Below, piece after piece: positions 16,503-25,195 of a stretch of 64,000 nt of DNA. How positions within the stretch are numbered: the first letter of the stretch is position 1; every line of letters starts with the position of its first letter. The notes under the pieces are model-generated. The model was not told where the DNA came from. It searched no databases and was given only the letters and a program-made list of their open reading frames with translations. Origin of the DNA: an uncultured Collinsella sp. (GTDB lineage: Bacteria; Actinomycetota; Coriobacteriia; Coriobacteriales; Coriobacteriaceae); contig CALJMO010000047.1 of assembly GCA_937982065.1 (NCBI GenBank), positions 62,001 through 126,000 on the forward strand. The letters are read 5' to 3'. The translations under genes and the position numbers were made by a program.

Positions 16503-16546
16503 TGAAAGGTTCTTTCATAACCGTAAACGGTAAGTGAAAGTTTACC
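16503..16546. promoter_or_regulatory. Palindromic operators between fruA and the RpiR-type regulator
   Basis: TGAAAGGTTCTTTCA (16503-16517) is a perfect palindrome with a 3-nt centre. Close by, GTAAAC (16523-16528) and GTTTAC (16540-16545) form a second perfect inverted repeat, and GGTAA/TTACC (16529-16533, 16542-16546) overlap it. They lie between the divergent fruA and regulator genes, the classic place for autoregulated sugar operators. Which protein binds them is inferred. Confidence 0.55.
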
Positions 16547-16647
16547 ATCAACACTTGAAACGGCAAGGTGTATCTTGTAATTGAAAATGCCCGTATACTA
16601 TGGCATGGCGTAGTAAATTAGATTTTCATGCCAACCAGGAGCCATCC

Positions 16648-17505
16648 ATGACCGATAGTAGCAAGAGCGCACTTTCCCTCATTAGCACCCATCAGGGATA
16701 CAGCGAGTCCGAGCAGCGCATTGTCGACTATATATTGGAGCACCAGTCCGAGGCGCCACGCCTCACGGCCGCTCAGCTCTCGCGCGCCGCCGCCACGTCC
16801 GAGGCGACCGTTTCGCGCTTCTGCCGCAAGCTTGGCTTTGGTAGCTTCCGCAGCTTTCAGTTTTCGTTGGCGAGGGATTTGGAAAGCCAGCGTAACGAGG
16901 GCCTGACTGACGAGGTCTCGCTCGACAATATGGAGCAGAGCCTAAAAAATATCCTCGCCGCCAAGGTGAGTGAGCTTAATGCGACCATCGACGGCATAGA
17001 TCACGACACGTTGGCCGCAGTTGTACACGCGCTTAAGAATGCCGGCGTTATTGAGTTCGCCGCCGTGGGCAATACGAACGCGGTCGCGCTCGATGCGACG
17101 TTTAAGTTTTCGCAGCTGGGCCTGCGCTGCATGGCGAGCACCATTAGCGAGACATCAATCGGCTTTGCGCTCACGTTACGCCCGGGTGACGTCATCGTGC
17201 TAATCTCAAACTCTGGCAAATCGCGCCGACTGAATCGCATGGCAAAAGCGGCTCACAACTGCGGCGCAACCGTAGTCGTCATCAGCAGCGACAGTAAATC
17301 CCCGCTCGCGCGCCTGGCAGACTACACTTTTAACACCGTCAACCACGAAGCGCTGCTGACAACGGGCGACTTTGCGTTCTCTAAGATCAGCGCCACGATG
17401 ATCATCGAAGTCATCTACAACTTCCTGCTGCCCGAGATTGAAGACGCTCGCGAGCATATCAGCTACTACGAGGAGCTCATCCAGCCGGATAAGGTCGTTG
17501 AGTAA
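16648..17505 (+). CDS. MurR/RpiR-family transcriptional regulator
   Basis: A 285-residue regulator with an N-terminal HTH_6 domain (YSESEQRIVDYILEH, then SEATVSRFCRKLGFGSFRSF, about residues 15-75) and a C-terminal SIS sugar-phosphate-binding domain (about 110-250, with ALTLRPGDVIVLISNSGKS). The ATG at 16648 follows AGGAG. A good -10 TATACT lies at 16594-16599. Being divergent from fruA with palindromes in the gap, it probably senses a fructose-derived phosphate and controls fruA, and perhaps the kinase genes, whose upstream regions hold similar hexamers. Activator or repressor role is not determined. Confidence 0.88.
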   Translation: MTDSSKSALSLISTHQGYSESEQRIVDYILEHQSEAPRLTAAQLSRAAATSEATVSRFCRKLGFGSFRSFQFSLARDLESQRNEGLTDEVSLDNMEQSLKNILAAKVSELNATIDGIDHDTLAAVVHALKNAGVIEFAAVGNTNAVALDATFKFSQLGLRCMASTISETSIGFALTLRPGDVIVLISNSGKSRRLNRMAKAAHNCGATVVVISSDSKSPLARLADYTFNTVNHEALLTTGDFAFSKISATMIIEVIYNFLLPEIEDAREHISYYEELIQPDKVVE

Positions 17506-17513
17506 AACGCGTA

Positions 17514-17546
17514 GTGGGACAAAAATTTCAGTCCATTTTGTCCCAC
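17514..17546. repeat. Perfect intergenic hairpin between convergent rpiR-type gene and recN
   Basis: GTGGGACAAAA (17514-17524) and TTTTGTCCCAC (17536-17546) are exact complements around an 11-nt loop. It may act as a bidirectional terminator. It shares the GGGAC core seen in the other intergenic hairpins. Confidence 0.75.
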
Positions 17547-17564
17547 CAACACCGCTGATACGAC

Positions 17565-19193
17565 CTAACCTCGAGTTTCTTCGAGCATCTGCTTCGCGTG
17601 CGCCAGGCTAGCCTCGGACTGATCGCCGCTCAACATGCGGGCGATCTCGGCGGTACGCGCTTCACCGGTTACCTCGTCCAAATGCGTCTGGGGAACATCG
17701 CCCGGTTCCTTGCTGACGACATAATGCTTGTCAGCCATGACGGCGACCTGCGCCAAGTGGGTTACGACAATCACCTGATGCGTAGCGGCGAGATCTGCCA
17801 GCACGCCCGCGAGCGCACGCGCCGTGGAGCCACCGACGCCAGCATCGACCTCGTCAAACACCAGCGTATCGACACCGTCCGCGTTACCGAGGACAACCTT
17901 ACTTGCCAACATGACGCGGCTGAGCTCGCCGCCCGACGCAATGCGGCGCAGGGGACGTGGAGTCAAACCGGCACCGCTGCGGTATAGCAGCTCGTAGCTC
18001 GAAGGACCAACGGGCGTCCACTCAGCACGGGGAAGATCGCGCGACTCCCAGACGAGCTCGGCGCCGCCCATCTCCAGGCGAGCCATCTGGCGGCCAACCT
18101 CGTGACAGAAGCGCGGGGCCGCCGTATTGCGGGCGCGCTTAAGTGCCTTGGCAGCGGCAAACAACTCGCGCTCAGCGCTCCCGAGTGCCTCACGCGCCTT
18201 TTTGATCTGTTCATCGCCATCATCGACCAGGGACAGCAGCTCTTGCGAGCGATCGCGCATGGCAAAAACATCGTCCATGGTGGGGCCCCACTGACGCAAC
18301 AGGCCCTTGAGGTCGGAATACCGCTCACGCATGCGAGCGAGCTCGCGCGGGTCGAAGGCGACGCCATCGCGATAGGCACGAAGCTCGTTCGCGCAATCCT
18401 CAAGTGAGATACAGGCATCCGAAAGCGCATCGGCAATGTCGCCCAGTTTGCGATCGACGGTAGCCATTCGGGAAAGTTCTGCCACGGCGCTGTTCACGGC
18501 GTCGAGCGCTCCCCCTTCGGAGGCAAGCGATGCATGGGCATCGTTAGCTGTGGCAACCAGTACCTCGGCATGTTCGGAGCGCGGCAGCAGTTCCTCGAGT
18601 TCCTCATACTCGCCCGGTTTGGGGTCGACCTCGCCGATGCGCTCGAGCGCAAAGCGCGCTTCCTCGACGCGACTCCCCCGCGCACGTGAGGCCTCCTCGA
18701 CGCGACGGACCTCCTTGGCAGCCGCGCGCGAGGCTTTAAAGCAAGCACGGTAGTGCTCGAGCGCCTCGAGCGCAGAGCGTCCCGCCCAGGCATCGACCAT
18801 CGCAACGTGATGCGCCGGATCGAGCAAGCGCTGGTGCTCGTGCTGGCCGCACAGATCCATCATCACGCCGACGCGCTCCGAAAGCTCGCGCACACTGGCA
18901 ATGCGACCGTCAATCTTCACGCGGCTGCGGCCCTCGGCAGAAAGGCTGCGCTGTACGGTGAACCCCTCCGTGTCGTGCGGCCCGTCGAAGAGTCGCGCCT
19001 CGACGCTCGCCAGTGCCTCGCCCTCGCGCACCGTCGACGAATCCGCACGCTCGCCCAAAATTAGCTTGAGGGCCGAGAGCAGCGCGGTCTTGCCGGCGCC
19101 AGTCTCGCCAGTCAGGACAGTCAGGCCGGCACTCGGCACCAGCGTCGCCTCGCGAATGAGTGCAATGTTATAAACCTGCAGCTCATCGATCAT
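17565..19193 (-). CDS. recN: DNA repair protein RecN
   Basis: A 542-residue SMC-like ATPase that organises broken DNA ends for recombinational repair. Walker A is GETGAGKTALL near residue 30, the coiled-coil middle spans about 150-350, the signature is ASGGELSRVMLASK and Walker B is LVFDEVDAGVGG. The LCGQHEHQRLLD motif typical of RecN follows the head. Its start overlaps the end of nadK by 11 bp, so it is the last gene of the efp-asp23-nusB-xseB-tlyA-nadK-recN string. Confidence 0.95.
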   Translation of the reverse strand: MIDELQVYNIALIREATLVPSAGLTVLTGETGAGKTALLSALKLILGERADSSTVREGEALASVEARLFDGPHDTEGFTVQRSLSAEGRSRVKIDGRIASVRELSERVGVMMDLCGQHEHQRLLDPAHHVAMVDAWAGRSALEALEHYRACFKASRAAAKEVRRVEEASRARGSRVEEARFALERIGEVDPKPGEYEELEELLPRSEHAEVLVATANDAHASLASEGGALDAVNSAVAELSRMATVDRKLGDIADALSDACISLEDCANELRAYRDGVAFDPRELARMRERYSDLKGLLRQWGPTMDDVFAMRDRSQELLSLVDDGDEQIKKAREALGSAERELFAAAKALKRARNTAAPRFCHEVGRQMARLEMGGAELVWESRDLPRAEWTPVGPSSYELLYRSGAGLTPRPLRRIASGGELSRVMLASKVVLGNADGVDTLVFDEVDAGVGGSTARALAGVLADLAATHQVIVVTHLAQVAVMADKHYVVSKEPGDVPQTHLDEVTGEARTAEIARMLSGDQSEASLAHAKQMLEETRG

Positions 19194-20043
19194 GACGGAC
19201 TCCGTAGAATACGCGGCTCACCGAGTTATAGAAGCTCTCGGGGCCGTAATCCAGCAGCAACACATCTCCGGGCCCGCGGCGCACCGCCACGCTCTCAACG
19301 GTGCCATCGCAGGTAATAAACTGTCCATCGATAGCGATCGCCGGAACGCTCGGGCGATCATCGGACATAAAGATTTCGACGACATCACTCGGCGAGGTCA
19401 AAAAGGCACGAGCCTGAATGGTGTGCGGCGCAATGGGTACGCAGACCATGCCCGTGTAATCCGGACTCACGATAGGACCGCCGGCACTGAGGGCATAGCC
19501 CGTGGAGCCGGTTGCCGTGGACACGACCACACCATCGCCGCGCAAGCGATCGATATGGTGGCCCGAAACGGTGATGTCGAACTCGACCATATCGGACAGC
19601 GGACCGCGGGTAAGCGCCATGTCGTTGAGGGCGAAGGTGCGCACGACATCCTTCGTACCGTCTTCGCGCACGGACACGATATCCGCGGCGATGGTGGCGC
19701 GACGGCTCACGTGCAGCTCACCGGACAGGGCGTCGCTCACGACCTGCAGGATGTCGCGCTCCTCGGGGCTCGCAGCAGTTAGAAAGCCCAGGTGACCATA
19801 GGAAAGACCGAGGATAGGAATCTCACGATGGTTGAGGATGCGGGCAGCGCGCAGCAACGTACCGTCGCCGCCGAGCGTAATGACCAGATCGGAGCCGTCA
19901 ATATCAGGCGTGCTCTGAATCTTGGATCGCTGGTCGGCAGCCCATGCGACCTCATAGCCCTGGCGAGTCAGCCAAAGCTCGAGCATCAGGCCGCTCTCGA
20001 CCGCCTCTTGCTTGTAGTAATTGGGAACCAGAAAGACCTTCAT
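19183..20043 (-). CDS. nadK: NAD kinase
   Basis: A 286-residue ATP-NAD kinase producing NADP. The GGDGT motif appears as LGGDGTLLRAARI, and the second signature as VVSTATGSTGYALSAGGPI. Its start overlaps the tlyA stop (ATGA) and its end overlaps the recN start, indicating translational coupling. Confidence 0.94.
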   Translation of the reverse strand: MKVFLVPNYYKQEAVESGLMLELWLTRQGYEVAWAADQRSKIQSTPDIDGSDLVITLGGDGTLLRAARILNHREIPILGLSYGHLGFLTAASPEERDILQVVSDALSGELHVSRRATIAADIVSVREDGTKDVVRTFALNDMALTRGPLSDMVEFDITVSGHHIDRLRGDGVVVSTATGSTGYALSAGGPIVSPDYTGMVCVPIAPHTIQARAFLTSPSDVVEIFMSDDRPSVPAIAIDGQFITCDGTVESVAVRRGPGDVLLLDYGPESFYNSVSRVFYGVRHDR

Positions 20044-20843
20044 AGCGTTGCAGCTTTCTCGCTCATAACCGATACCTGGGATTGCAGCTCGTCTTGCGAG
20101 CGATCGCCGGGGTCAAATCTCGTGCCGTACAGGAAAAACTCAACGTTGCCCTTGGCACCATGAATAGGCGACACGCACACATCGACCGGGAACAGGCCCT
20201 TGGCAGCAAAGAGTTCAACCGCCGCCACGAGTGTATCACGGCGCACGGCGGGATCGGTCACAATGCCGCCCTCGCCCACCAGCGCCGCCGGAGCCTCAAA
20301 CTGCGGCTTTACGAGCGTGCAGAATGCACCCGTAGGCGCCAGGCACGCCAGTACCGCATCGATAATGTTCGCGATGCTGGTAAACGAGACATCACACACA
20401 GCCAGGTCGATAGTGCCGGCATAGCCAAGCTCAGGCAGCTGCGTCACGTTTGTGCGCTCATGCAGCGTCACGCGATCGTCCTGGCGCAACGACCAATCGA
20501 ACTGGGCGCGACCCACGTCCACCGAGACAACGGTCGCAGCTCCGCGCTTGAGCAGACAATCGGTAAAGCCGCCGGTAGAGCAGCCCACATCCAGACAGGC
20601 AAGGCCCGTCGGATTGATGCCAAACGCATCAAGCGCGCCTTCGAGCTTAAGACCGCCGCGGCCAACATAGGGAATGCGCCCCTTCACATGCAGCGGCAGC
20701 CCCGGGATCACCTTAAGGCCCGGCGAAGTCAAGCGCTCACCGCCACTCGAGACCAAGCCGGCCATAAGAGTGCGAAGGGCATCCGCGCGATCGGCGCAGA
20801 TGCCCTGTGAAATCAGTTCGTCATCAAGACGCACGCGTTTCAT
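20040..20843 (-). CDS. tlyA: TlyA-family rRNA 2'-O-methyltransferase
   Basis: A protein of about 267 residues with an N-terminal S4 RNA-binding domain (MKRVRLDDELISQGICADRA) and a C-terminal FtsJ/RrmJ-like methyltransferase (CLDVGCSTGGFTDCLLKRGA, DLAVCDVSFTSI). TlyA methylates cytidines in 16S and 23S rRNA and affects capreomycin sensitivity in mycobacteria. MKRVRL at 20843 matches the family start; ATG at 20852 is an alternative and neither has a strong ribosome site. Confidence 0.9.
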   Translation of the reverse strand: MKRVRLDDELISQGICADRADALRTLMAGLVSSGGERLTSPGLKVIPGLPLHVKGRIPYVGRGGLKLEGALDAFGINPTGLACLDVGCSTGGFTDCLLKRGAATVVSVDVGRAQFDWSLRQDDRVTLHERTNVTQLPELGYAGTIDLAVCDVSFTSIANIIDAVLACLAPTGAFCTLVKPQFEAPAALVGEGGIVTDPAVRRDTLVAAVELFAAKGLFPVDVCVSPIHGAKGNVEFFLYGTRFDPGDRSQDELQSQVSVMSEKAATL

Positions 20844-20878
20844 GAATGCCATCAACCATTCGTATCCGGAGATGCGGC

Positions 20879-21118
20879 CTAGCTATCCTGGGATTCGTTT
20901 GCCGCATCCTCATCGTATTCCTGCTCGAGCTTGTCGGCCTCACGCGGCGTCAACTCAAACTTGTCGACCATATCGACCGCGCGGGAGCCCAGCTCAATCG
21001 CTTCGTCAAACAAATCGAGCGAACGCTCCAAGGAGGTATCCTTGGAGCGAACGGTAGCGATGATCTGATCCAGACGGTCCGAAATCTCATCAAAGTTACG
21101 GACAGAACCCTCTGGCAT
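20879..21118 (-). CDS. xseB: Exodeoxyribonuclease VII small subunit
   Basis: A 79-residue helical protein with the family pattern FDEISDRLDQIIATV and SLERSLDLFDEAIELG. It partners XseA to degrade single-stranded DNA. A GGAG site precedes the ATG. The usual xseA partner gene is not in this cluster, although it sits just upstream of xseB in many Gram-positive genomes. The gap to nusB is 2 bp. Confidence 0.85.
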   Translation of the reverse strand: MPEGSVRNFDEISDRLDQIIATVRSKDTSLERSLDLFDEAIELGSRAVDMVDKFELTPREADKLEQEYDEDAANESQDS

Positions 21119-21120
21119 GG

Positions 21121-21708
21121 CTACTCCTCGACGGAGTCGGCCTCGACGGCCTCAGCAGCGTCCGCATCCTCGGCCAACACACCAGCCTCAGCCTGGGCAA
21201 CCGCAACCTTAGCGGCAGCCTCGGCAGCCTGTGCCTCCTCGCGAGCGCGATCCTCGGCCAGCAGCTCCTGGTATAGGTCCTCGCCCGGCAGCTCCTCGCT
21301 GCGAGCGATCTTGCCCAGCACGCCGTTGACGAACGACGCGGACTGGTCGGTGCCATAGGCCTTGGCAAGCTCGACGGCCTCGTTGATCACGATGGCGTCC
21401 GAGACCTCCTCGTCGGTGAGGAAACGCATCTCGTAAACGGCGATACGCAGCAGATTGCGGTCGGCACCGGGCATGCGCATAAGATCCCAGTTCTTGGCAA
21501 CGGAGCGCAGAGCGCAGTCGATGCGGTCGATATGCTCGTAGGCACCGCGGCACAGCTCCAGCGCATAGGGGTCGAGGGGACCCTTCGAGATCAGGAAATC
21601 GCCCTCGAGGACGCGCTCGAGCGGACTGTCCGTGGCCTCGGCCTGAAACAGCAACTGCAGCGCCTGACTGCGGGCAAGCGTGCGCCCGCGATAAACCTTA
21701 AGGCTCAA
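21121..21708 (-). CDS. nusB: Transcription antitermination factor NusB
   Basis: A 195-residue protein; the NusB fold (about 1-145) shows RSQALQLLFQAE, NRNLLRIAVYEMRFL and VINEAVELAKAYGT. These bind boxA RNA with S10 during rRNA transcription. The start is TTG at 21708 with AAGGAG six bases upstream. Beyond the core lies an Ala/Glu-rich, acidic tail of about 45 residues (repeats of AEA/EAA), longer than in most NusB proteins and probably disordered. Confidence 0.93.
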   Translation of the reverse strand: MSLKVYRGRTLARSQALQLLFQAEATDSPLERVLEGDFLISKGPLDPYALELCRGAYEHIDRIDCALRSVAKNWDLMRMPGADRNLLRIAVYEMRFLTDEEVSDAIVINEAVELAKAYGTDQSASFVNGVLGKIARSEELPGEDLYQELLAEDRAREEAQAAEAAAKVAVAQAEAGVLAEDADAAEAVEADSVEE

Positions 21709-21711
21709 AGG

Positions 21712-22074
21712 TTACTCCTTGGGGAAAACGAGGCCGTCAATGCAAACGTCAACGCGCTCGACCTCGACGCCCACCTGAGCATCGATGGCAGCGACCACGG
21801 CGGCGCGAACGGCCTCGGCGAGCTTCTTGAACGGATAGCCAAAGAACACCACGACACGCACGGTGAGTGCGAGCTTGTCGCCGACGACCTCGGCCTCGAC
21901 CGCCGGCTCGGAAGCAGGGGCCTTGGACGAGAGCATCATGGAGACAAGGTTAGTGGCAAGGTCCTTGACGCCAACGGAGGCGATGCCCTCGACATCGGAC
22001 ACGGCGCGCGAGACGATGGCGGTCAGAACATCGGGCGAAATGCCGATGCCGTCAATCTTGATTTCCTGAGGCAT
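21712..22074 (-). CDS. Asp23/Gls24 family envelope stress response protein
   Basis: A 120-residue Asp23 (YloU/YqhY-like) protein containing ISPDVLTAIVSRAVSDVEGIASVG and a C-terminal valine-rich part typical of the family. In Firmicutes YqhY is encoded beside accBC or nusB and influences lipid or envelope homeostasis. AGGAGG is four bases before the ATG. It lies between efp and nusB in a tight run of genes. Confidence 0.9.
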   Translation of the reverse strand: MPQEIKIDGIGISPDVLTAIVSRAVSDVEGIASVGVKDLATNLVSMMLSSKAPASEPAVEAEVVGDKLALTVRVVVFFGYPFKKLAEAVRAAVVAAIDAQVGVEVERVDVCIDGLVFPKE

Positions 22075-22098
22075 GAGTCCTCCTAGAAGAGTTGGTTG

Positions 22099-22662
22099 CT
22101 AGACGCGGGAGACGAACTTGCCGTCGCGGGTGTCAACCTTGATGACCTCGCCCTCGTTGAGGTACATGGGGACCTGGATGACAGCGCCGGTGTCAATCGT
22201 GGCCGGCTTGGTGGAACCCTGGACGGTGTCGCCCTTAAAGCCCGGGTCGGTCTGGACGATGGTGGTCTCGATGAACATCGGCGGGGTCACGCCCATGAGC
22301 TCATCGTCGGCGAAGAGCAGCTGGCAAATGTCGTTCTCGCGCAGCCACTTGGAGTTCTCGCCCACCATGTCCTCGGGAACGGGAACCTGCTCATAGGTCT
22401 CGTTGTCCATGAAGATGTAGTCGGCGCCATCGTTGTAGAGGTACTGGAACTCACGGGTGGTGAGCATGACGCTCTCGAACTTGGTGCCGGCGTTGCAGGT
22501 GTTCTCGACGACACGGCCGCTCTTGATGTCGCGGGTCTTGTAGCGCACAAACGCGCCGCCCTTGCCCGGCTTGACATGCTGGAACTCGACGATGGTGTAG
22601 ACCTTGTCCTTGATGCGGAGACCGAGGCCGTTCTTGAAGTCGGCGGTAGAAATGGTAGGCAT
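22099..22662 (-). CDS. efp: Translation elongation factor P
   Basis: A 187-residue factor that relieves ribosome stalling at polyproline. Start is at MPTISTADF after GAAAGG; the frame open further upstream has no ribosome site. The N-terminal KOW-like domain carries the tip Lys in HVKPGKGGAFV, the middle domain follows, and the C-terminal OB domain has the signature KVDTRDGKFVSRV. The tip Lys is the site modified (lysylation, 5-aminopentanolylation or none) in various bacteria. No modifying enzyme is seen here. Confidence 0.95.
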   Translation of the reverse strand: MPTISTADFKNGLGLRIKDKVYTIVEFQHVKPGKGGAFVRYKTRDIKSGRVVENTCNAGTKFESVMLTTREFQYLYNDGADYIFMDNETYEQVPVPEDMVGENSKWLRENDICQLLFADDELMGVTPPMFIETTIVQTDPGFKGDTVQGSTKPATIDTGAVIQVPMYLNEGEVIKVDTRDGKFVSRV

Positions 22663-22755
22663 AGCGACCTTTCTTGTTATTGGCGAGACGCACAAGCGTC
22701 CAAATTACATACGAGCGAAATTATACACTTGCAGACGGCGGCTGCAGCGAGCGCA

Positions 22756-22800
22756 TAAAAAGAGAACGCGGGGCGCCCGAATCATTTCGGACGCCCCGCC
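22756..22800 (-). terminator. Terminator after the Xaa-Pro peptidase gene
   Basis: On the minus strand a GCGGGGCGTCCGAA arm pairs with TTCGGGCGCCCCGC, followed by GTTCTCTTTTT. It separates the peptidase from efp. Confidence 0.8.
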
Positions 22801-22822
22801 TCCAAAAACCCAGCTGGATGGT

Positions 22823-23953
22823 TTAGCAGTCGATGACGCGCAGGTCGTGCGGGGTCTTGGTGAAGGGCTCGTAGCCGTTCTCGGTGACCACGCCGTAGTC
22901 CTCCAGACGCACGCCGCCCACACCGGGCAGATACACGCCGGGCTCCATGGTGATAACCGAGCCGACCTCGATGGTGTTCTTGCTGCGGTTGAAGTTGGGC
23001 AGCTCATGGATGTCGATGCCCACGCCGTGACCCAGACCATGGTTGTAATAATCGCCATAGCCGGCATCGCCGATAATCTTCTTGGAAAGCTTGAAAATGT
23101 CGTTGCCCTCGACGCCCGGATGGATGGCGGCGACGCATTCCTCGTGCGTGCGGCGCACGAGTGCGTACAGGTCGAGCTGCTCCTGCGTGGGCTCGCCCAT
23201 CACGACGGTGCGTGTCATGTCGGAGCGGTAATCACAGTAGCCCGCGCCGTAATCCATAAGAACGAAATCGCCCTTCTCGATCACGCGGTCGCTCGGCACG
23301 GCATGCGGGTTGGCGGTGTTGGGACCGCTCGCCACGATGGAACCGAAGGCCAGGCTGTCGGCACCGTTGGCGAACATAAAGTTCTCGAGCTCGTTGCGTA
23401 CCTGCTTCTCGGTCATACCGGGCTTAATAAAGCCGAGCATGTGCTGGAAGGCGGCATCGGTGATCGACTGCGCATGGCGCATGAGCTCAATCTCCTCGGC
23501 GTCCTTGATGGCGCGCATCTTGCGGATATCGTCGTGCATCAGCGGCAGCATACAGGCGACGGAACGGTCCTCCAGGCCGCGCTGAATACCCTGGTAGAAA
23601 TTAATCTGCATATCGTCCTCGACAGCGCAGACGCGGCATTTGTTGGCCGCGATCTTGCCGGCGACCCAACCGGGGATGGTGCCCTCATCCATGTCGTAGA
23701 CCCAGGGGCTGCCGGCTGGCGTGTTCTCCTCAAAGCTGTTGAGGTAGCGCGAGTCGGTGTGGAACAGGCACTGGTCGGCCGTAATAAACGCAGCGTGCGG
23801 GAACTCGAAGGTGTAGTCGAAGACGCCCTTCACGCCCGTAAGCCAACGAAGGTTGGCCTCGTCGCGCACCACGATGGCGTCGTAGCCACGCTCGACCATC
23901 AGGGCACGGACACGCTCGATACGACCGGCAGGACCGGCAGCAAACTCAGACAT
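22823..23953 (-). CDS. pepP: M24-family Xaa-Pro peptidase
   Basis: A 376-residue metallopeptidase with a creatinase-like N-terminal domain and a pita-bread catalytic domain. Metal ligands are visible as the two Asp in DYGAGYCDYRSDMTRT, His in NHGLGHGVGIDIHELP, Glu in TMEPGVYLPG and Glu in VRLEDYGVV. It cleaves the bond before proline in X-Pro peptides; PepP (aminopeptidase) and PepQ (dipeptidase) cannot be separated with certainty, and the symbol is given for the family. AAAGGAA precedes the ATG. It commonly sits just upstream of efp in Gram-positive genomes, as here. Confidence 0.88.
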   Translation of the reverse strand: MSEFAAGPAGRIERVRALMVERGYDAIVVRDEANLRWLTGVKGVFDYTFEFPHAAFITADQCLFHTDSRYLNSFEENTPAGSPWVYDMDEGTIPGWVAGKIAANKCRVCAVEDDMQINFYQGIQRGLEDRSVACMLPLMHDDIRKMRAIKDAEEIELMRHAQSITDAAFQHMLGFIKPGMTEKQVRNELENFMFANGADSLAFGSIVASGPNTANPHAVPSDRVIEKGDFVLMDYGAGYCDYRSDMTRTVVMGEPTQEQLDLYALVRRTHEECVAAIHPGVEGNDIFKLSKKIIGDAGYGDYYNHGLGHGVGIDIHELPNFNRSKNTIEVGSVITMEPGVYLPGVGGVRLEDYGVVTENGYEPFTKTPHDLRVIDC

Positions 23954-23984
23954 GCAGATTCCTTTCTTGTTGTCTCAATATAAA

Positions 23985-24049
23985 CGGGACGGGTCTCAAC
24001 CGAACGACGGAATCGCATGCGATCCGCAACCGATTGAAAACCCGCCCCT
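23985..24049 (-). terminator. Long hairpin terminator candidate after the aroB-like gene
   Basis: GGGACGGGT (from 23986) pairs with ACCCGCCCC (24040-24048) and the inner arms continue through a GATCGC/GCGATT stem with mismatches. The minus-strand side is followed by GTTTATATTG. It probably ends the alaS-to-aroB transcript. Confidence 0.5.
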
Positions 24050-24085
24050 CAACATGATACGAAAGACGATGGAAGTCAATAAATC

Positions 24086-25195
24086 TTAGAGAAGTTCTTT
24101 ACGAGAAGCCAAGTAGGCGTGAGCATGGCGCTCAAGAACCTCGTCCTCGACGCTCGTTAGGCGAATGGCGCCGAGCGCCGCGGGCAGCGGCAGCATGCTG
24201 CGGTTCGAGCGGACAAACTGCTGTCTGCGGAACTCCTCGATATATGCGGCAGGCTCCAAGTCGAAGGCAAGCTCCTCGATGCCAAAGTCCTCCAGGCAGT
24301 CATCGAGATCAAACACATAGTCGATATCGAAGTCGCAGGCATCGTGTGCTAGGCGCGCCTCAAAGCGCATGCCCTCGGACAACAGCTGGTAGGCAGGGAC
24401 CTGCGAAGCGGCATCGCCCAAGCAAGCGCGCAGGGTGCGCTCCCCCGTCTTGCCAAAATCGAGCGCATGGCGAGCGCTCGGGTTCGTGGCCGTCAGCACG
24501 TCCTTGCGGGCAGTCTGAGACCATTGAACGGCATTGACGAGTGCGACCTCCTCGCCCGCGAGAATCTCGGGGACGGTCTCAGTAAACTGATTCCAGCGGG
24601 ACTTGCTGCTCGAAAGCATGGTGCCAACAAGTACCGCATAGCCGAACTTGAGGTCCTCGGGTTCCGCCTCGCGAACAAGGTCGAGATCACACACAACCAA
24701 GCCCGGTTCGGGACGGAACGCGATAGCGGGAAGCGCATTCGACGACGAGGCAATGAGCGGCTTCATGGTCGTCGCGACCGTGAGCATGGCGTCGAAGGTC
24801 GTCGGCAGCAGCGCGCACTCGGTTCGGCCACACCACTGGTTGGCGCACCAGCTAACAACCGAGCAGGTTGCGGCATCGCCAACGGCGACAACCAGATCGT
24901 CGCAGGTAATGCCGTTGGCAGACAAGGCGCCAAAGATAGCATCGGCATCGGCCAGCGTGGCACCAGCAGGCGAAACCTCAAGGGAGAACTGCGACACGGC
25001 AAAACCGGCGTCGACCAGCGCATGCTCGACGACTTCACCAAAACGCTCGGATGTGGCGGAGTTCCAAACCACCATCGCGCGCTTAGGCTTGCCCACAGCC
25101 GAGGCAAACATACGCGACAGCTCATCGAACGCGCCCAATCCGACACGGACATCGACGCTGCGGTTTTGGAAATTGATCAGTTGGCGGCGAATCAT
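24086..25195 (-). CDS. AroB (3-dehydroquinate synthase) homologue lacking zinc ligands
   Basis: A 369-residue member of the dehydroquinate synthase-like fold. The N-terminal nucleotide region can be followed (SVDVRVGLGAFDEL, then DDLVVAVGDAATCSVVSW and ALLPTTFDAML), and position next to aroK supports an AroB origin. Functional positions are replaced. The family NLGHTFGHAIE zinc motif reads DFGKTGERTLR, and LHGEAVAIGM reads LLSEGMRFEA. The G-AEVIK glutamate region reads FGYAVLVG. With all metal ligands apparently lost it is unlikely to make dehydroquinate. Length is near normal and the frame is intact, so it is a maintained pseudoenzyme rather than a decayed gene. The start at MIRRQLINF overlaps the aroK stop. 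Confidence 0.75.
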   Translation of the reverse strand: MIRRQLINFQNRSVDVRVGLGAFDELSRMFASAVGKPKRAMVVWNSATSERFGEVVEHALVDAGFAVSQFSLEVSPAGATLADADAIFGALSANGITCDDLVVAVGDAATCSVVSWCANQWCGRTECALLPTTFDAMLTVATTMKPLIASSSNALPAIAFRPEPGLVVCDLDLVREAEPEDLKFGYAVLVGTMLSSSKSRWNQFTETVPEILAGEEVALVNAVQWSQTARKDVLTATNPSARHALDFGKTGERTLRACLGDAASQVPAYQLLSEGMRFEARLAHDACDFDIDYVFDLDDCLEDFGIEELAFDLEPAAYIEEFRRQQFVRSNRSMLPLPAALGAIRLTSVEDEVLERHAHAYLASRKELL

